Positions 1-8,599 of a stretch of DNA of 64,000 nt are shown in pieces. How positions within the stretch are numbered: the stretch's first letter is position 1; each line of letters starts with the position of its first letter. The position numbers and the translations under genes are program-made. The stretch comes from Longimicrobium sp. (GTDB lineage: Bacteria; Gemmatimonadota; Gemmatimonadetes; Longimicrobiales; Longimicrobiaceae): contig DASVQP010000117.1 of the NCBI GenBank assembly GCA_036389135.1, positions 1 through 64,000 of the forward strand. Reading direction: 5' to 3'. A model generated the notes under the pieces. That model had not been told where the DNA came from. It searched no databases and was given only the letters and a program-made list of their open reading frames with translations.

Positions 1-66
1 TAAGCCCCACTCGCGCGGATGGTACTGCCGGGGCCACCCGGTGGGAGAGTACGGCGCCGCCGGCCT
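1..66 (+). rRNA. rrf: 5S ribosomal RNA, 3' portion (partial)
   Basis: The first 66 bases match the 3' half of bacterial 5S rRNA: the GGATGGTACTG stretch of helix IV, a GGGAGAGTA motif of loop E type, and a closing CGCCGCCGGC end. The gene begins before the window. It is followed at once by a terminator, so this looks like the end of an rRNA operon read on the plus strand. Confidence 0.85.
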
Positions 67-73
67 ACGTATC

Positions 74-111
74 AAGCCCCCCGATGCTCAGCGATGAGCG
101 TCGGGGGGCTT
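74..111 (+). terminator. rRNA operon terminator
   Basis: A perfect 11-bp stem (74-84 with 101-111, AAGCCCCCCGA and its complement) encloses a second 5-bp hairpin, GCTCA/TGAGC with a GCGA loop. A short T-rich run follows. Its place directly behind the 5S rRNA fits a strong intrinsic terminator. Confidence 0.85.
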
Positions 112-123
112 CTGTTCGTGGAA

Positions 124-482
124 CAGCCTCACACAGAGCACACAGAGGGAACTGCAAGCCACGGAGAACCCAATTTCCTGAACGGAGCGCCCCACCCCGT
201 GCACGGCTTCGCGGCGCCAGCCTGCCGGCGCGGAAGTGAAGGAGACGGGCTCTGCCGCGCACCGGGATGGCGCCCATGCTCAGTAGCCCGCGGGTGGCGA
301 CCGCCATTCACTTGCACCTGAACATGGGATACGACGGTGCCACACCGCAGAGCCCGTCTCCTTCACTACGCGCCCGGCGATCGTCCTGGCCGCCGGTACG
401 GTGCACGCGCTTCGTTCAGGAAGTAGGGTGCTCTCCTCCGTGTCTCTGTGGCTCCGTGTCTCTGTGTGAGGCCATGCAGTTG
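124..482. repeat. Nested inverted repeat between 5S rRNA and era (families A and B)
   Basis: This gap carries no gene I can support. It is built as nested inverted repeats. The outer arms are CACAGAG-rich tracts (about 127-165 forward, 430-476 reversed). The inner arms begin TTCCTGAACG near 171 and end CGTTCAGGAA near 412-421. Inside these are mirrored copies of AGTGAAGGAGACGGGC (about 236-251 and, reversed, 346-361). The same inner design recurs at 8600-8885. Short ORFs here are repeat translations, not genes. Confidence 0.7.
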
Positions 483-514
483 CAGCGCCTGCGGGTGCCC
501 ACTAGCTTCCGCAC

Positions 515-1435
515 ATGACCGATACCGAATCGACCGTCGAGACTCGCGCGGGGCTCGTGGCGCTGGTGGGCTTCCCCAACGTCGGCAAGTCGTCGCTGAT
601 GAACCGGCTGGTGGAGCAGAAGCTCAGCATCGTAACGCCGTTCGCGCAGACGACGCGCGAGCGGGTGCTGGGGATCGACTCGCGCGACGGCGTGCAGATG
701 GTGTTCGTGGACACGCCCGGCCTCGTGGACCCGCGCTACCTGCTGCACCGGGCCATGATGCACATCGCCCTGGACGTGATCGGCGACTCGGACGTGGTGC
801 TGCTGCTCATCGACGCCTCCGCCGGCGTGCCGGAGTTCGGCGAGGACGTGATGGAGCTGCTGGACCGCGCGCCGCGCCTGCTGGTGGTCAGCAACAAGGT
901 GGACGTGGCGGCCGCGAACCAGCGCGAGCGGGTGCGGGAGTGGAGCCGCGGGCGCTTCAACGTGGAGCCCATCGAGGTCTCCGCCGTAACGGGGGAGGGG
1001 ACGGAGACGCTGCGCGCCGAGATCGCGCGCCGCCTTCCCGTGTCGGAGTTCCTCTACCCGGAGGAGGACGTCTCGTCGCAGCCGGTGCGATTCTTCGTGG
1101 CCGAGCTGATCCGCGAGTCGGTGTTCGAGCTGTACTCGCAGGAGGTGCCGTACAGCGTCGCCACCAAGGTGGAGGAGTTCCGCGAGAGCGGCTCGCCGCT
1201 CTACATCCGCGCCGTGGTGTTCGTGGAACGCGCTTCGCAGAAGGCCATCGTGGTGGGGAGCGGGGGGCAGGCGATCAAGAAGCTGGGGCAGGTCTCGAGG
1301 GAGAAGATCGAGGAGTTCGTGGGCGCGCCCGTGTACCTGGACCTGTGGGTCAAGGTCCTCCCCCGCTGGCGCAAGGACCCCGTGACGCTGCAGCGCCTCG
1401 GGTTCAAACTTCCGGACGCGGAGCAGAGAACGTGA
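515..1435 (+). CDS. era: GTPase Era
   Basis: Era is a small-subunit assembly GTPase that binds the 3' end of 16S rRNA. The 306-aa protein has a GTPase domain with G1 GFPNVGKSS (about residues 19-27), G3 DTPG and G4 NKVD. It ends in a KH RNA-binding domain with the GSGGQAIKKLG signature at about 248-258. Length matches the family (about 300 aa). The ATG at 515 is chosen because the usual short N-terminal leader precedes the P-loop. The stop overlaps the next gene by 4 nt (GTGA), so the two are probably co-translated. Its position directly behind an rRNA operon suits its role, but coupling to rRNA transcription is only inference. Confidence 0.96.
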   Translation: MTDTESTVETRAGLVALVGFPNVGKSSLMNRLVEQKLSIVTPFAQTTRERVLGIDSRDGVQMVFVDTPGLVDPRYLLHRAMMHIALDVIGDSDVVLLLIDASAGVPEFGEDVMELLDRAPRLLVVSNKVDVAAANQRERVREWSRGRFNVEPIEVSAVTGEGTETLRAEIARRLPVSEFLYPEEDVSSQPVRFFVAELIRESVFELYSQEVPYSVATKVEEFRESGSPLYIRAVVFVERASQKAIVVGSGGQAIKKLGQVSREKIEEFVGAPVYLDLWVKVLPRWRKDPVTLQRLGFKLPDAEQRT

Positions 1436-1614
1436 TCGAGCCGTGGCTGCTGGAGCTGCTGGTCTGCCCCCGGTGCAAGGGCGAGCTCCGCTACGAGCAG
1501 AGCCCCGAGTCGCTGGTGTGCGAGCGCGACCGGCTGCGCTTCGAGGTGCGCGACAACATCCCCATCATGCTGATCGACGAGGCCACTTCCCTGGACGCGC
1601 AGCCCGCGCGCTGA
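1432..1614 (+). CDS. Trm112-like small zinc-binding protein
   Basis: This 60-aa protein starts at a GTG that overlaps the era stop. It has the compact Trm112/YcaR layout: LLELLVCPRCKGEL near the N-terminus, a further Cys in LVCERDRL, and the typical RDNIPIMLIDEA end. Trm112 proteins bind and stabilise methyltransferases in eukaryotes and archaea; bacterial copies are small stand-alone proteins of unsettled role, often beside lipid A or Kdo genes. The CPRC pair plus one Cys may give an incomplete zinc site. The gene is too short and too overlapped to be picked up easily by gene callers. Confidence 0.8.
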   Translation: MIEPWLLELLVCPRCKGELRYEQSPESLVCERDRLRFEVRDNIPIMLIDEATSLDAQPAR

Positions 1615-1625
1615 AGCGGCGCCGT

Positions 1626-1654
1626 TTGACACCGCGCCCGGCCCCGGCTACAAT
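1626..1654 (+). promoter_or_regulatory. Sigma-70-type promoter
   Basis: A perfect -35 TTGACA (1626-1631) is followed by exactly 17 nt and a -10 TACAAT (1649-1654). Transcription would start near 1661, giving a leader of about 37 nt to the ATG at 1698. This is the best consensus promoter in the left half of the window. Confidence 0.75.
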
Positions 1655-1697
1655 CCGCCCCGCACGCCCCTCCTCCCTCCGCGCCTGATCTCCCGGC

Positions 1698-2636
1698 ATG
1701 CTTCCACGCGTACTGCTGCACTACTCGCCGCACGGCCGGGCCACGCCCGACCTGGTCCGCGAGTTCGCGTCGGCGCGGGAGTACGGGCTGATCGAGGTCC
1801 ACTCGCCCACCGAGCTGGAGCAGCGCGCGTCGCACAGCCACGCCGTGGCGCTGATCGTGGACGGCTCCGAGCCCGCGGACGGGGCGCTGGAGCTGTGCCG
1901 GGGGATCAAGCGCGAGGTGTTCACCTCCGTGCTCCCCGTCATCATGTACGTGGCCACCGAGGCGGCGGACGACGAGACCGCGTCGCGGGCGCTGGAGGCG
2001 GGGGCGGACGAGGTGCTGAACCCGGGCCTCTCCGCGCGCGAGTGCGAGCTGCGGCTGGCGATGGCGCTGCACCGCGCGGATCGCGACGTGGGGGTGCACC
2101 CCACCACGCTCCTGCCGGGGACGGTGCAGATCGAGCGCGACATCACGGAGCGGTTGGGGTCGGGGGAGAAGTTCGCGGTGTGCTACGCGGACCTCGACCA
2201 CTTCAAGGAGTTCAACGACCGCTACGGCTACAACCACGGCGATCGGGTGATCCTGATCCTCTCGCGGATCCTGCGCGAGGTGGTGCGGGCGCGCTCGCCG
2301 GGCGCCTTCGTGGGGCACATCGGCGGCGACGACTTCATCTTCATCGCCTCGCTGGCGGACTTCCGCGTCTGCTGCGAGGAGGTGCTCTCGGTGTTCAGCG
2401 AGCTGATCGACCTGCAGTACACCGGGGAGGACCGCGCGCGCGGCTTCTTTTTAGGAAAGGACCGGCGCGGCGGCGAGCACCAGGTCCCGCTGATGACGCT
2501 CTCCATCGGCGTGGTGACGAACGAGCACCGGAACTTCACGCACACGGCGCAGATCAGCGAGCTGGCCACGGAGATGAAGGCGTACGCCAAGACCTTCTCC
2601 GGCTCCATCTACGTGGTCGATCGCCGCTCGGATTAG
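1698..2636 (+). CDS. Response-regulator-like GGDEF protein (GGDDF variant)
   Basis: The 312-aa protein joins an N-terminal receiver-like domain (about 1-130) to a GGDEF domain (about 145-305). The receiver keeps one Asp after a hydrophobic strand (ALIVDG) but lacks the acidic pair at its start. It has Asn-Pro (VLNPGLS) where the conserved Lys-Pro should be, so it may not be phosphorylated normally. The catalytic loop reads HIGGDDF rather than GGDEF, and no RxxD inhibitory site precedes it. The GGDDF form is a recurring subfamily; whether this copy makes c-di-GMP cannot be told from sequence. It has its own strong promoter. Confidence 0.85.
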   Translation: MLPRVLLHYSPHGRATPDLVREFASAREYGLIEVHSPTELEQRASHSHAVALIVDGSEPADGALELCRGIKREVFTSVLPVIMYVATEAADDETASRALEAGADEVLNPGLSARECELRLAMALHRADRDVGVHPTTLLPGTVQIERDITERLGSGEKFAVCYADLDHFKEFNDRYGYNHGDRVILILSRILREVVRARSPGAFVGHIGGDDFIFIASLADFRVCCEEVLSVFSELIDLQYTGEDRARGFFLGKDRRGGEHQVPLMTLSIGVVTNEHRNFTHTAQISELATEMKAYAKTFSGSIYVVDRRSD

Positions 2637-2673
2637 CCTGCGGCTCACTGCCGAACCTCTCAAGCGGGTATCC

Positions 2674-3213
2674 ATGAACGCCCAGTGTACGCACTGCAAC
2701 ACGATCTTCCGCGTCGATCCGGCCAAGGTGCCGGCGGGCGGGGTGCGCGCTCGCTGCTCCATCTGCCGCAACGTCTTCGAGATCGCCGGTGCGCGGCCCG
2801 CGCCTGAGCCCGCCCTCGCCGCCGTCAGCGCGCCCGCTCCCGTGGCAGCGCCCGCACCCGCACCCGCGCCTGCACCGGTCGCCGCGCCGGCTCCTCCGCC
2901 ACCGCCGGCTCCCACGCCCGCGCCGGCACCTGCGACGACCCCCACCGCCCGCCCGAACCCGTTCGGCGCGAACGATCCGGGGGCAAAGGCGCGGCGGCTG
3001 GCGAGGGCGCTCGTGTCGGACATCGTGACGTACCATCCCGAGCGCCGCGACCAGGCCCTCGCGAACGGCACGCTGAAGCGCGAGTTCATGGACGAGATCA
3101 AGAAGAGCTGGGAGGAGTACGTCGCGCAGGTCGGCGCCGAGATCTCGCGCGGCACGCCCCACTTCCGCGAAGCGCTCAACGAAATCCTGGCCAAGGGTCA
3201 GCCCGTGTTCTAA
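2674..3213 (+). CDS. MJ0042-type zinc-ribbon protein with Pro/Ala-rich linker
   Basis: The 179-aa protein opens with an MJ0042/PulJ-type zinc ribbon, CTHC at about residues 5-8 and CSIC at about 29-32, with the usual FRVD and FEI strands. An extremely Ala/Pro-rich linker (about 45-100) leads to a charged helical C-terminal domain (about 110-179). Such proteins are common in Deltaproteobacteria and Gemmatimonadota and are often called zinc-ribbon or response-regulator-like proteins; no reaction is known. No transmembrane segment is visible. Its exact role is unknown to me. Confidence 0.8.
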   Translation: MNAQCTHCNTIFRVDPAKVPAGGVRARCSICRNVFEIAGARPAPEPALAAVSAPAPVAAPAPAPAPAPVAAPAPPPPPAPTPAPAPATTPTARPNPFGANDPGAKARRLARALVSDIVTYHPERRDQALANGTLKREFMDEIKKSWEEYVAQVGAEISRGTPHFREALNEILAKGQPVF

Positions 3214-3220
3214 CAGCGGG

Positions 3221-3319
3221 GCCCACACAGAGACACAGAGGGGTACGGAAAGAACGGCAAGAGAAGTTCTCTGCGCCTTGTAGTTCCCCTCCGCGCCCTC
3301 TGTGTGATGGTTTTGCAGT
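3221..3319. repeat. CACAGAG inverted repeat (family A, short form)
   Basis: CACACAGAGACACAGAGG at the left is mirrored by CCTCCGCGCCCTCTGTGTGA at the right, with about 50 nt between. The right edge carries TTTTGCAGTTG, close to the GCAGTTGCAG that ends the copy before era. That edge supplies the -35 box of the likely prfB promoter. Confidence 0.65.
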
Positions 3320-3341
3320 TGGTACCTGGCAGGGTTATATT
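3313..3341 (+). promoter_or_regulatory. Likely prfB promoter at the repeat edge
   Basis: TTGCAG (3313-3318) is separated by 17 nt from TATATT (3336-3341). The -35 box lies in the right edge of the CACAGAG repeat. Transcription would start near 3348, about 68 nt before prfB. Confidence 0.6.
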
Positions 3342-3366
3342 TCGGGGACGCGAATACCGCGAACCT

Positions 3367-3389
3367 GGGCCGTCCCAGCCGGACGGCCC
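3367..3389 (+). terminator. Leader hairpin upstream of prfB
   Basis: A perfect 9-bp stem (3367-3375 with 3381-3389, GGGCCGTCC and its complement) closes a 5-nt loop and is followed by TTGTCGTTG. It lies between the promoter and the prfB start. It could be a weak terminator or attenuator, or simply a structured 5' leader. Confidence 0.5.
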
Positions 3390-3415
3390 TTGTCGTTGCT
3401 GTCAGACAGGGGAAG

Positions 3416-4529
3416 ATGACGATGGAAGAGCTGCGTACCGCCCTCGGCGCCCACCGCGACCGGCTCGAAGAGCTATGGGGGTTTCTTTGACATCCCTGCC
3501 AAGCAGGAGAAGCTGAACGGCCTCGAAGCCCGCATGGGCGATCCTTCGTTCTGGAACGACCAGATGAAGGCGCGCGAGGTGATCGACGAGGCCAACAAGG
3601 TCAAGCAGTGGGTGGCGCCGTGGGCCGGGCTCACCGCCCGCGCGGCCGACGCCGCGGAGATGCTGGACCTGCTGGAAGTGGAAGAGGACCCGGGGATGCT
3701 GGCGGAGGTCACCGCCGAGATCGAGCGGATCGGCACCGAGCTGGCCAGCCTGGAGCTGCGAAACATGCTCCAGGGGCCGGACGACCACCGCGACGCCCTG
3801 GTGACGCTGCAGTCCGGCGCCGGTGGCACCGAGTCGCAGGACTGGGCGGAGATGCTCCTGCGCATGTACACCCGCTGGGCCGAGCGCCACGGCTTCGACG
3901 TGGAGCTCCTCGACCAGCAGGAGGGCGAAGAGGCGGGGATCAAGTCCGCCACGCTGGAGGTGCGCGGCGAGTACGCGTACGGCTACCTGCGCGCCGAGCG
4001 CGGCGTGCACCGCCTGGTGCGCATCTCGCCCTTCGACAGCCAGGCGCGGCGGCACACCTCCTTCGCCTCGGTCTTCGTGTACCCGTCGGTCGACGACACC
4101 ATCGAGATCGAGGTGCGCGAGGAAGACATCGAGATGGACGTCTTCCGCGCGTCGGGCGCGGGCGGGCAGCACGTCAACAAGACGTCGTCCGCGGTGCGGC
4201 TGCGGCACCTTCCCAGCGGCATCGTGGTGGAGTGCCAGCAGGAGCGGTCGCAGCACAAGAACCGCGCGACCGCCATGAAGATGCTCAAGGCCCGGCTCTA
4301 CCAGGCCGCGCTCGAGGCGCAGGAGAAGGAGAAGGCCAAGCTGGAGTCCACCAAGACGGACATCGGCTTCGGGAGCCAGATCCGCTCCTACGTCTTCCAG
4401 CCCTACACCATGGTCAACGACCACCGCACGGAGCTCAAGCTGCCGGACGTGGGCAAGGTGATGGACGGCGACGTGGACCCGTTCATCAACGCGTACCTGC
4501 GGGAGTTCGGGGGAGAGAAGCAGCTATGA
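3416..4529 (+). CDS. prfB: Peptide chain release factor 2, with programmed +1 frameshift
   Basis: RF2 reads UAA and UGA and releases the finished peptide. The first 24 codons (ATG at 3416, alternative ATG at 3422) end at an in-frame TGA, 3488-3490. That TGA sits in the classic RF2 shift site, GGGGG then TTT CTT TGA C. Slipping +1 at CTT (3485-3487) continues at GAC (3489) into a 346-codon frame, giving about 370 aa. The body has the peptidyl-hydrolase GAGGQH motif and the SPF anticodon-like tripeptide in RISPFDSQ. A plain ORF search finds only the second part, starting at 3534. The gene overlaps lysS by 4 nt (ATGA). Confidence 0.95.
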
Positions 4530-6067
4530 GCGAGCCGGTAGCGCCGGAAGGCGGCGAGCGCATCGTCGCCGAGCGGACGGAAAAGCTCCATGCCTTGCGC
4601 GAGCGGGGGGTGGAGCCGTTCGCATACGGGTACGATCCCACGCACTCCGCCACCGACGCCCGCGCGCTCTTCGAGGCGTGGGAAGGGCAGGGCATTGAGG
4701 GAGATGGCCCCGCGGAGCCGGTGCGCGTCGCCGGGCGCGTCGTCGCCAAGCGGGTGATGGGGAAGAGCACCTTCGTCCACCTCGCCGACCGCACGGGGCG
4801 CATCCAGCTCTACCTGCGCGTCAACGACCTGACGGACACGTACCCGCTCCTCGACCTGATCGACCTCAGCGACTGGCTGGGCGCCGAGGGGACGCTCTTC
4901 CGCACGCGCACCGGCGAGGTGTCGCTGCGCGTGACGTCGTTCAGCGTGCTCGCCAAGGCGATCCGTCCGCTGCCGCTGGGGAAGGAGGAGATCGACCCGG
5001 AGACGGGGGAGCGGCGCGTGTACTCGGGGTTCAGCGACGTGGAAGCGCGCTACCGCCAGCGCTACGCCGACCTCGCCGTGAACCCGGAGGTGCGCGACGT
5101 CTTTGTGCTGCGCGCGCGGGTCAACAGGGCGCTGCGGAGCTTCCTGGACGAGCGCGGTTTCGTGGAGGTGGAGACGCCCGTGCTGCAGCCGCTGTACGGC
5201 GGCGCCGCGGCGCGCCCCTTCACCACGCACCACAACACGCTGGACATGCAGCTCTTCCTGCGCATCGCGGTGGAGCTGTACCTCAAGCGGCTGATCGTGG
5301 GGGGGATGGAGCGCGTGTACGAGATGTCCAAGAACTTCCGCAACGAGGGGCTGAGCCGGTTCCACAACCCCGAGTTCACCATGCTGGAGTTCTACGCCGC
5401 CTACCTCGATTACGAGGGGGTGATGCGCCTCACCGAGGAGATGCTCGTGCACGTGGTGGAGACGGTGACGGGGGGGACGGAAGTACGCTTCCGTGAACAC
5501 ACCATTAGCTTCGCCCCTCCTTACCCAAAACTCACCATGTACGACGCACTCCGCGAGATCGGCGGTGTAGACGTGGAGGCGATGTCCGACGAGCAGATGG
5601 CGGAGCGGGTGCGCGCGCAGGGCGTGGCGCCGGCCGAGGTGGCGAAGATGGGGCGCGGCAAGCTGATCGACGAGCTCTTCGGCGAGCTCGTGGAGCCGAA
5701 GCTGATCCAGCCCGTCTTCATCACCGACTACCCCCGCGAGATGTCGCCGCTGGCGAAGCCCAAGCGCGGCAACCCGGAGCTGACGGAGCGCTTCGAGCTG
5801 ATGGTGGCGGGCAAGGAGCTGTGCAACGCTTACAGCGAGCTGAACGACCCCTTCGACCAGCGCGGCCGCTTCGAGGCACAGGAGCGCCTCGCCAGCGCCG
5901 GCGACGAGGAGGCGCCGCCGATCGACGACGACTACATCCGCGCGCTGGAGTACGGGATGCCGCCCACCGGCGGCTTCGGGATGGGCGTGGACCGCCTGGT
6001 GATGATCCTGGCCGGCCAGCCGTCCATCCGCGACGTGATTCTCTTCCCCACCATGAGGCCGGAGTGA
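4526..6067 (+). CDS. lysS: Lysyl-tRNA synthetase, class II
   Basis: LysS charges tRNA-Lys with lysine. The 513-aa protein has an N-terminal OB-fold anticodon-binding domain (VRVAGRVVAKRVMGKSTF, about 70-88) and a class II catalytic core: motif 2 in NFRNEGLSRFHNPEFT and motif 3 in GGFGMGVDRLVM near the C-terminus. Length matches bacterial enzymes (about 500 aa). The start at 4526 overlaps the prfB stop, as seen in many genomes where prfB and lysS are neighbours. The stop overlaps the next gene by GTGA. Confidence 0.97.
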   Translation: MSEPVAPEGGERIVAERTEKLHALRERGVEPFAYGYDPTHSATDARALFEAWEGQGIEGDGPAEPVRVAGRVVAKRVMGKSTFVHLADRTGRIQLYLRVNDLTDTYPLLDLIDLSDWLGAEGTLFRTRTGEVSLRVTSFSVLAKAIRPLPLGKEEIDPETGERRVYSGFSDVEARYRQRYADLAVNPEVRDVFVLRARVNRALRSFLDERGFVEVETPVLQPLYGGAAARPFTTHHNTLDMQLFLRIAVELYLKRLIVGGMERVYEMSKNFRNEGLSRFHNPEFTMLEFYAAYLDYEGVMRLTEEMLVHVVETVTGGTEVRFREHTISFAPPYPKLTMYDALREIGGVDVEAMSDEQMAERVRAQGVAPAEVAKMGRGKLIDELFGELVEPKLIQPVFITDYPREMSPLAKPKRGNPELTERFELMVAGKELCNAYSELNDPFDQRGRFEAQERLASAGDEEAPPIDDDYIRALEYGMPPTGGFGMGVDRLVMILAGQPSIRDVILFPTMRPE

Positions 6068-7332
6068 ACGAAGCGAAGGGGCGGGGCGGGGCTGGGCTGG
6101 ACTGGTTCATCGGGCGGCGCTACCTGGCGTCGCGCCGCGGCACCCGCTTCCTCTCGCTGATCACGCTGATCGCCATCGGCGGCGTGTCCGTGGGCGTGAT
6201 GGCGCTGATCACCGTGATCGCGGTGATGACGGGGCTGCAGAACGACCTGCGCAACAAGATCCTGGGCGTCAATCCGCACATCTGGGTGATGACGTACGGC
6301 GAGGCGATGCGGATGGACGAGTGGCCGCAGGTGCTCGCCCGCGTCCGGCGCGTGCCCGACGTGGTGGCCGCCGCCCCCTTCGTGCACACGGAGCTGGGGC
6401 TGCGCAACCGCGCCGGCTACTCCGAGGCCGCCATCCTGCGCGGGATCGACCCGGGGACCAGCGGCGCCACGGTGACGGCGATCACCGATTCGTTGCGCAA
6501 GGGCGGGCTGCTGTCCAAGCCCACGCGCACGGGGCTGCCGCCGCTGGTGCTGGGCGCGCGGCTGGCGGAGCGCGCCAACATCCTGGAGGGCGACACGGTC
6601 ACGCTCATCTCCTTTCAGGCCGGCTCGGTGAGCCCCATGGGCGGCCTGATGCCGAAGCTCAAGTATTTCGAGGTGGTGGGGAAGTTCCAGACGGGGATGT
6701 ACGAGTACGACAACAAGTTCATGTACACCAACATCCGCTCCGCGCAGGAGCTGGCCAACCTGGGCCCCGCCGTCACGGGGATCGAGGTGCGCGTTCCCGA
6801 TCCCAACGAGGCGACGGAGGTCGGCGGCCAGATCACTCGCGCGTTGGGCGTGCCCTACCGCACGGACGACTGGAAGACGATGAACGGCGCCCTCTTCTCC
6901 GCGCTCAAGCTGGAGAAGCTGGCGATGACCATCATCCTCCTCCTGATCGTGGTGGTGGCGGCGTTCAACATCGTCTCCACCCTGGTGATGGTGGTGACGG
7001 ACAAGACGCGCGAGATCGGCATCCTGAAGAGCATGGGGATGACGGCGCGGCGCATCCTGCGCATCTTCGTGATGCAGGGGCTGGTGATCGGCGTGGTGGG
7101 GTCGCTGCTGGGGACGGCGGGCGGGGTGCTGCTGACCTGGATCATCGACCGCTACGAGCTGATCAAGATCCCGGGCGACATCTACTTCGTGAGCAGCCTC
7201 CCCGTGGCGTACGACCCGGCGGACCTGGCGACCATCGTGGTGAGCACCATCCTGATCTCCTTCGTGGCCACCATCTACCCGGCGCTGCAGGCGGCCCGGC
7301 TGGCCCCGGTGGAGGCGATCCGCCATGAGTAG
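6064..7332 (+). CDS. lolC: Lipoprotein-releasing ABC permease, LolC/LolE family
   Basis: This inner-membrane protein (422 aa from the GTG at 6064) works with LolD to release lipoproteins from the inner membrane towards the outer membrane. It shows the family layout: an N-terminal membrane helix (LSLITLIAIGGVSVGVMALI), a large periplasmic domain (about 65-275), then three C-terminal helices. The FtsX-type core reads MTIILLLIVVVAAFNIV and ends in TIYPALQAARLAPVEAIRHE. Only one permease gene is present beside one lolD, so the complex may be a homodimer, as in species with a single LolF-like permease. It overlaps lolD by 8 nt. Confidence 0.92.
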   Translation: MNEAKGRGGAGLDWFIGRRYLASRRGTRFLSLITLIAIGGVSVGVMALITVIAVMTGLQNDLRNKILGVNPHIWVMTYGEAMRMDEWPQVLARVRRVPDVVAAAPFVHTELGLRNRAGYSEAAILRGIDPGTSGATVTAITDSLRKGGLLSKPTRTGLPPLVLGARLAERANILEGDTVTLISFQAGSVSPMGGLMPKLKYFEVVGKFQTGMYEYDNKFMYTNIRSAQELANLGPAVTGIEVRVPDPNEATEVGGQITRALGVPYRTDDWKTMNGALFSALKLEKLAMTIILLLIVVVAAFNIVSTLVMVVTDKTREIGILKSMGMTARRILRIFVMQGLVIGVVGSLLGTAGGVLLTWIIDRYELIKIPGDIYFVSSLPVAYDPADLATIVVSTILISFVATIYPALQAARLAPVEAIRHE

Positions 7333-8083
7333 CCCCGCCGAAGTGTGGGAGCGGCTCCCGCCCGACGCGGCCGAGGTGCCGGCGCTCTCCGCCCGCGGCG
7401 TGCACAAGCACTACGTGGGCGGCGACGGCGGGCGCATCTGCGTGCTGGACGGCGTGGATCTTGACGTCAACCGCGGCGAGTCCGTCTCCATCATCGGCGA
7501 GAGCGGCACGGGAAAGTCCACCCTGCTGCACGTGCTGGGCGCGCTGGACCGGCCGGAGGCGGGGCAGGTGCGTGTCGGCGGCCAGGAGGTGGGGAAGCTG
7601 TCGGAGGACGCGCTGGCCTACCTGCGCAACCGCAGCGTCGGCTTCGTCTTCCAGTTCCACCATCTGCTGCGCGAGTTCACGGCGCTGGAGAACGTGATGA
7701 TGCCGCAGCAGATCGCAGGCACCTCCCCGCGCGCGGCACGCGACCGCGCCCGCGAACTGCTGGAGTCGGTGGGGCTGGGGGCGCGGCTGGAGCACACGCC
7801 CGCCCGCCTTTCCGGCGGCGAGCAGCAGCGCGTGGCGGTGGCGCGCGCGCTGGCCAACCGTCCGCTGGTGCTGCTGGCGGACGAGCCCTCCGGCAACCTG
7901 GACCCGGAAACGAGCGAGCGCCTGCACGACCTGCTCTTTGGCGTGAGCGAGGAGCAGGGCGCGGCGATGGTGCTGGTGACGCACGACCTTGGGCTCGCGG
8001 CGCGTGCGGGGCGCGTGCTGCGCCTTCACGGCGGCCACCTGGTGCACGCCCGGCCCGATGCCGGCCCCGAACCCGCGGAATGA
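7325..8083 (+). CDS. lolD: Lipoprotein-releasing ABC ATPase LolD
   Basis: The 252-aa ATPase powers lipoprotein release by the neighbouring LolC/E permease. Motifs are complete: Walker A GESGTGKST (about residues 59-67), a Q-loop in FVFQFHHLL, the signature LSGGEQQR, Walker B VLLADEPSGNLD and the switch His in VTHD. The Q-loop region and spacing fit the MacB/LolD subgroup. The N-terminus has about 20 extra residues before the core, so an internal start is possible. It overlaps both neighbours (lolC by 8 nt, mcsA by ATGA). Confidence 0.94.
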   Translation: MSSPAEVWERLPPDAAEVPALSARGVHKHYVGGDGGRICVLDGVDLDVNRGESVSIIGESGTGKSTLLHVLGALDRPEAGQVRVGGQEVGKLSEDALAYLRNRSVGFVFQFHHLLREFTALENVMMPQQIAGTSPRAARDRARELLESVGLGARLEHTPARLSGGEQQRVAVARALANRPLVLLADEPSGNLDPETSERLHDLLFGVSEEQGAAMVLVTHDLGLAARAGRVLRLHGGHLVHARPDAGPEPAE

Positions 8084-8592
8084 GCATGCTGTGCGACCGG
8101 TGCGCAAAGAACGAGGCTGCGATCCACCTCACGCAGATCGAGGGGACGCAGAGCACTACCCGAAACCTGTGCGAGGGGTGCGCCGAGGCGCTGGGGCTCA
8201 ACCCCGGCACCTCCGCGCAGCAGGGAAGCGCCCCGCTGGCCGACTTCCTGGCGCAGATGGGGAAGGGCTTCGCGTCTTCCGAAGCCGTGACGACGGTGGG
8301 GACGTGCCCGGGGTGCGGCCTGACCATCACCGACTTCAAGAAGACGGGGCGGCTGGGGTGCGCGCGCTGCTGGACGGCGCTGGACAACTCGCTGCGCGGG
8401 CTGCTTCGCAAGCTGCACGGCGGCACGCAGCACGCGGGCAAGGTGTACCTGGCCGCCAACCCCGCCGCCAGCGACCGAACCGCGCGGCTGACCTCCCTGC
8501 GCCGCTCCCTTGCCAAGGCCATCGAGTCCGAGGACTTCGAGCGCGCCGCCGCGCTTCGGGACCAGATCCGGCGGCTGGAGGCGGCGGGGTAG
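8080..8592 (+). CDS. mcsA: Protein-arginine kinase activator McsA
   Basis: McsA binds and activates the arginine kinase McsB. The 170-aa protein has paired zinc-finger motifs, CDRC and CEGC in the first 35 residues and CPGC and CARC near 90-115. It ends in a UVR helical pair (FERAAALRDQIRRLE). This is the known McsA arrangement. In Firmicutes it lies in ctsR-mcsA-mcsB-clpC; here mcsB and clpC follow but no ctsR is present. A 600-bp gap full of repeats separates it from mcsB, so the two may not share one transcript. Confidence 0.92.
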   Translation: MSMLCDRCAKNEAAIHLTQIEGTQSTTRNLCEGCAEALGLNPGTSAQQGSAPLADFLAQMGKGFASSEAVTTVGTCPGCGLTITDFKKTGRLGCARCWTALDNSLRGLLRKLHGGTQHAGKVYLAANPAASDRTARLTSLRRSLAKAIESEDFERAAALRDQIRRLEAAG

Positions 8593-8599
8593 AACCGCC

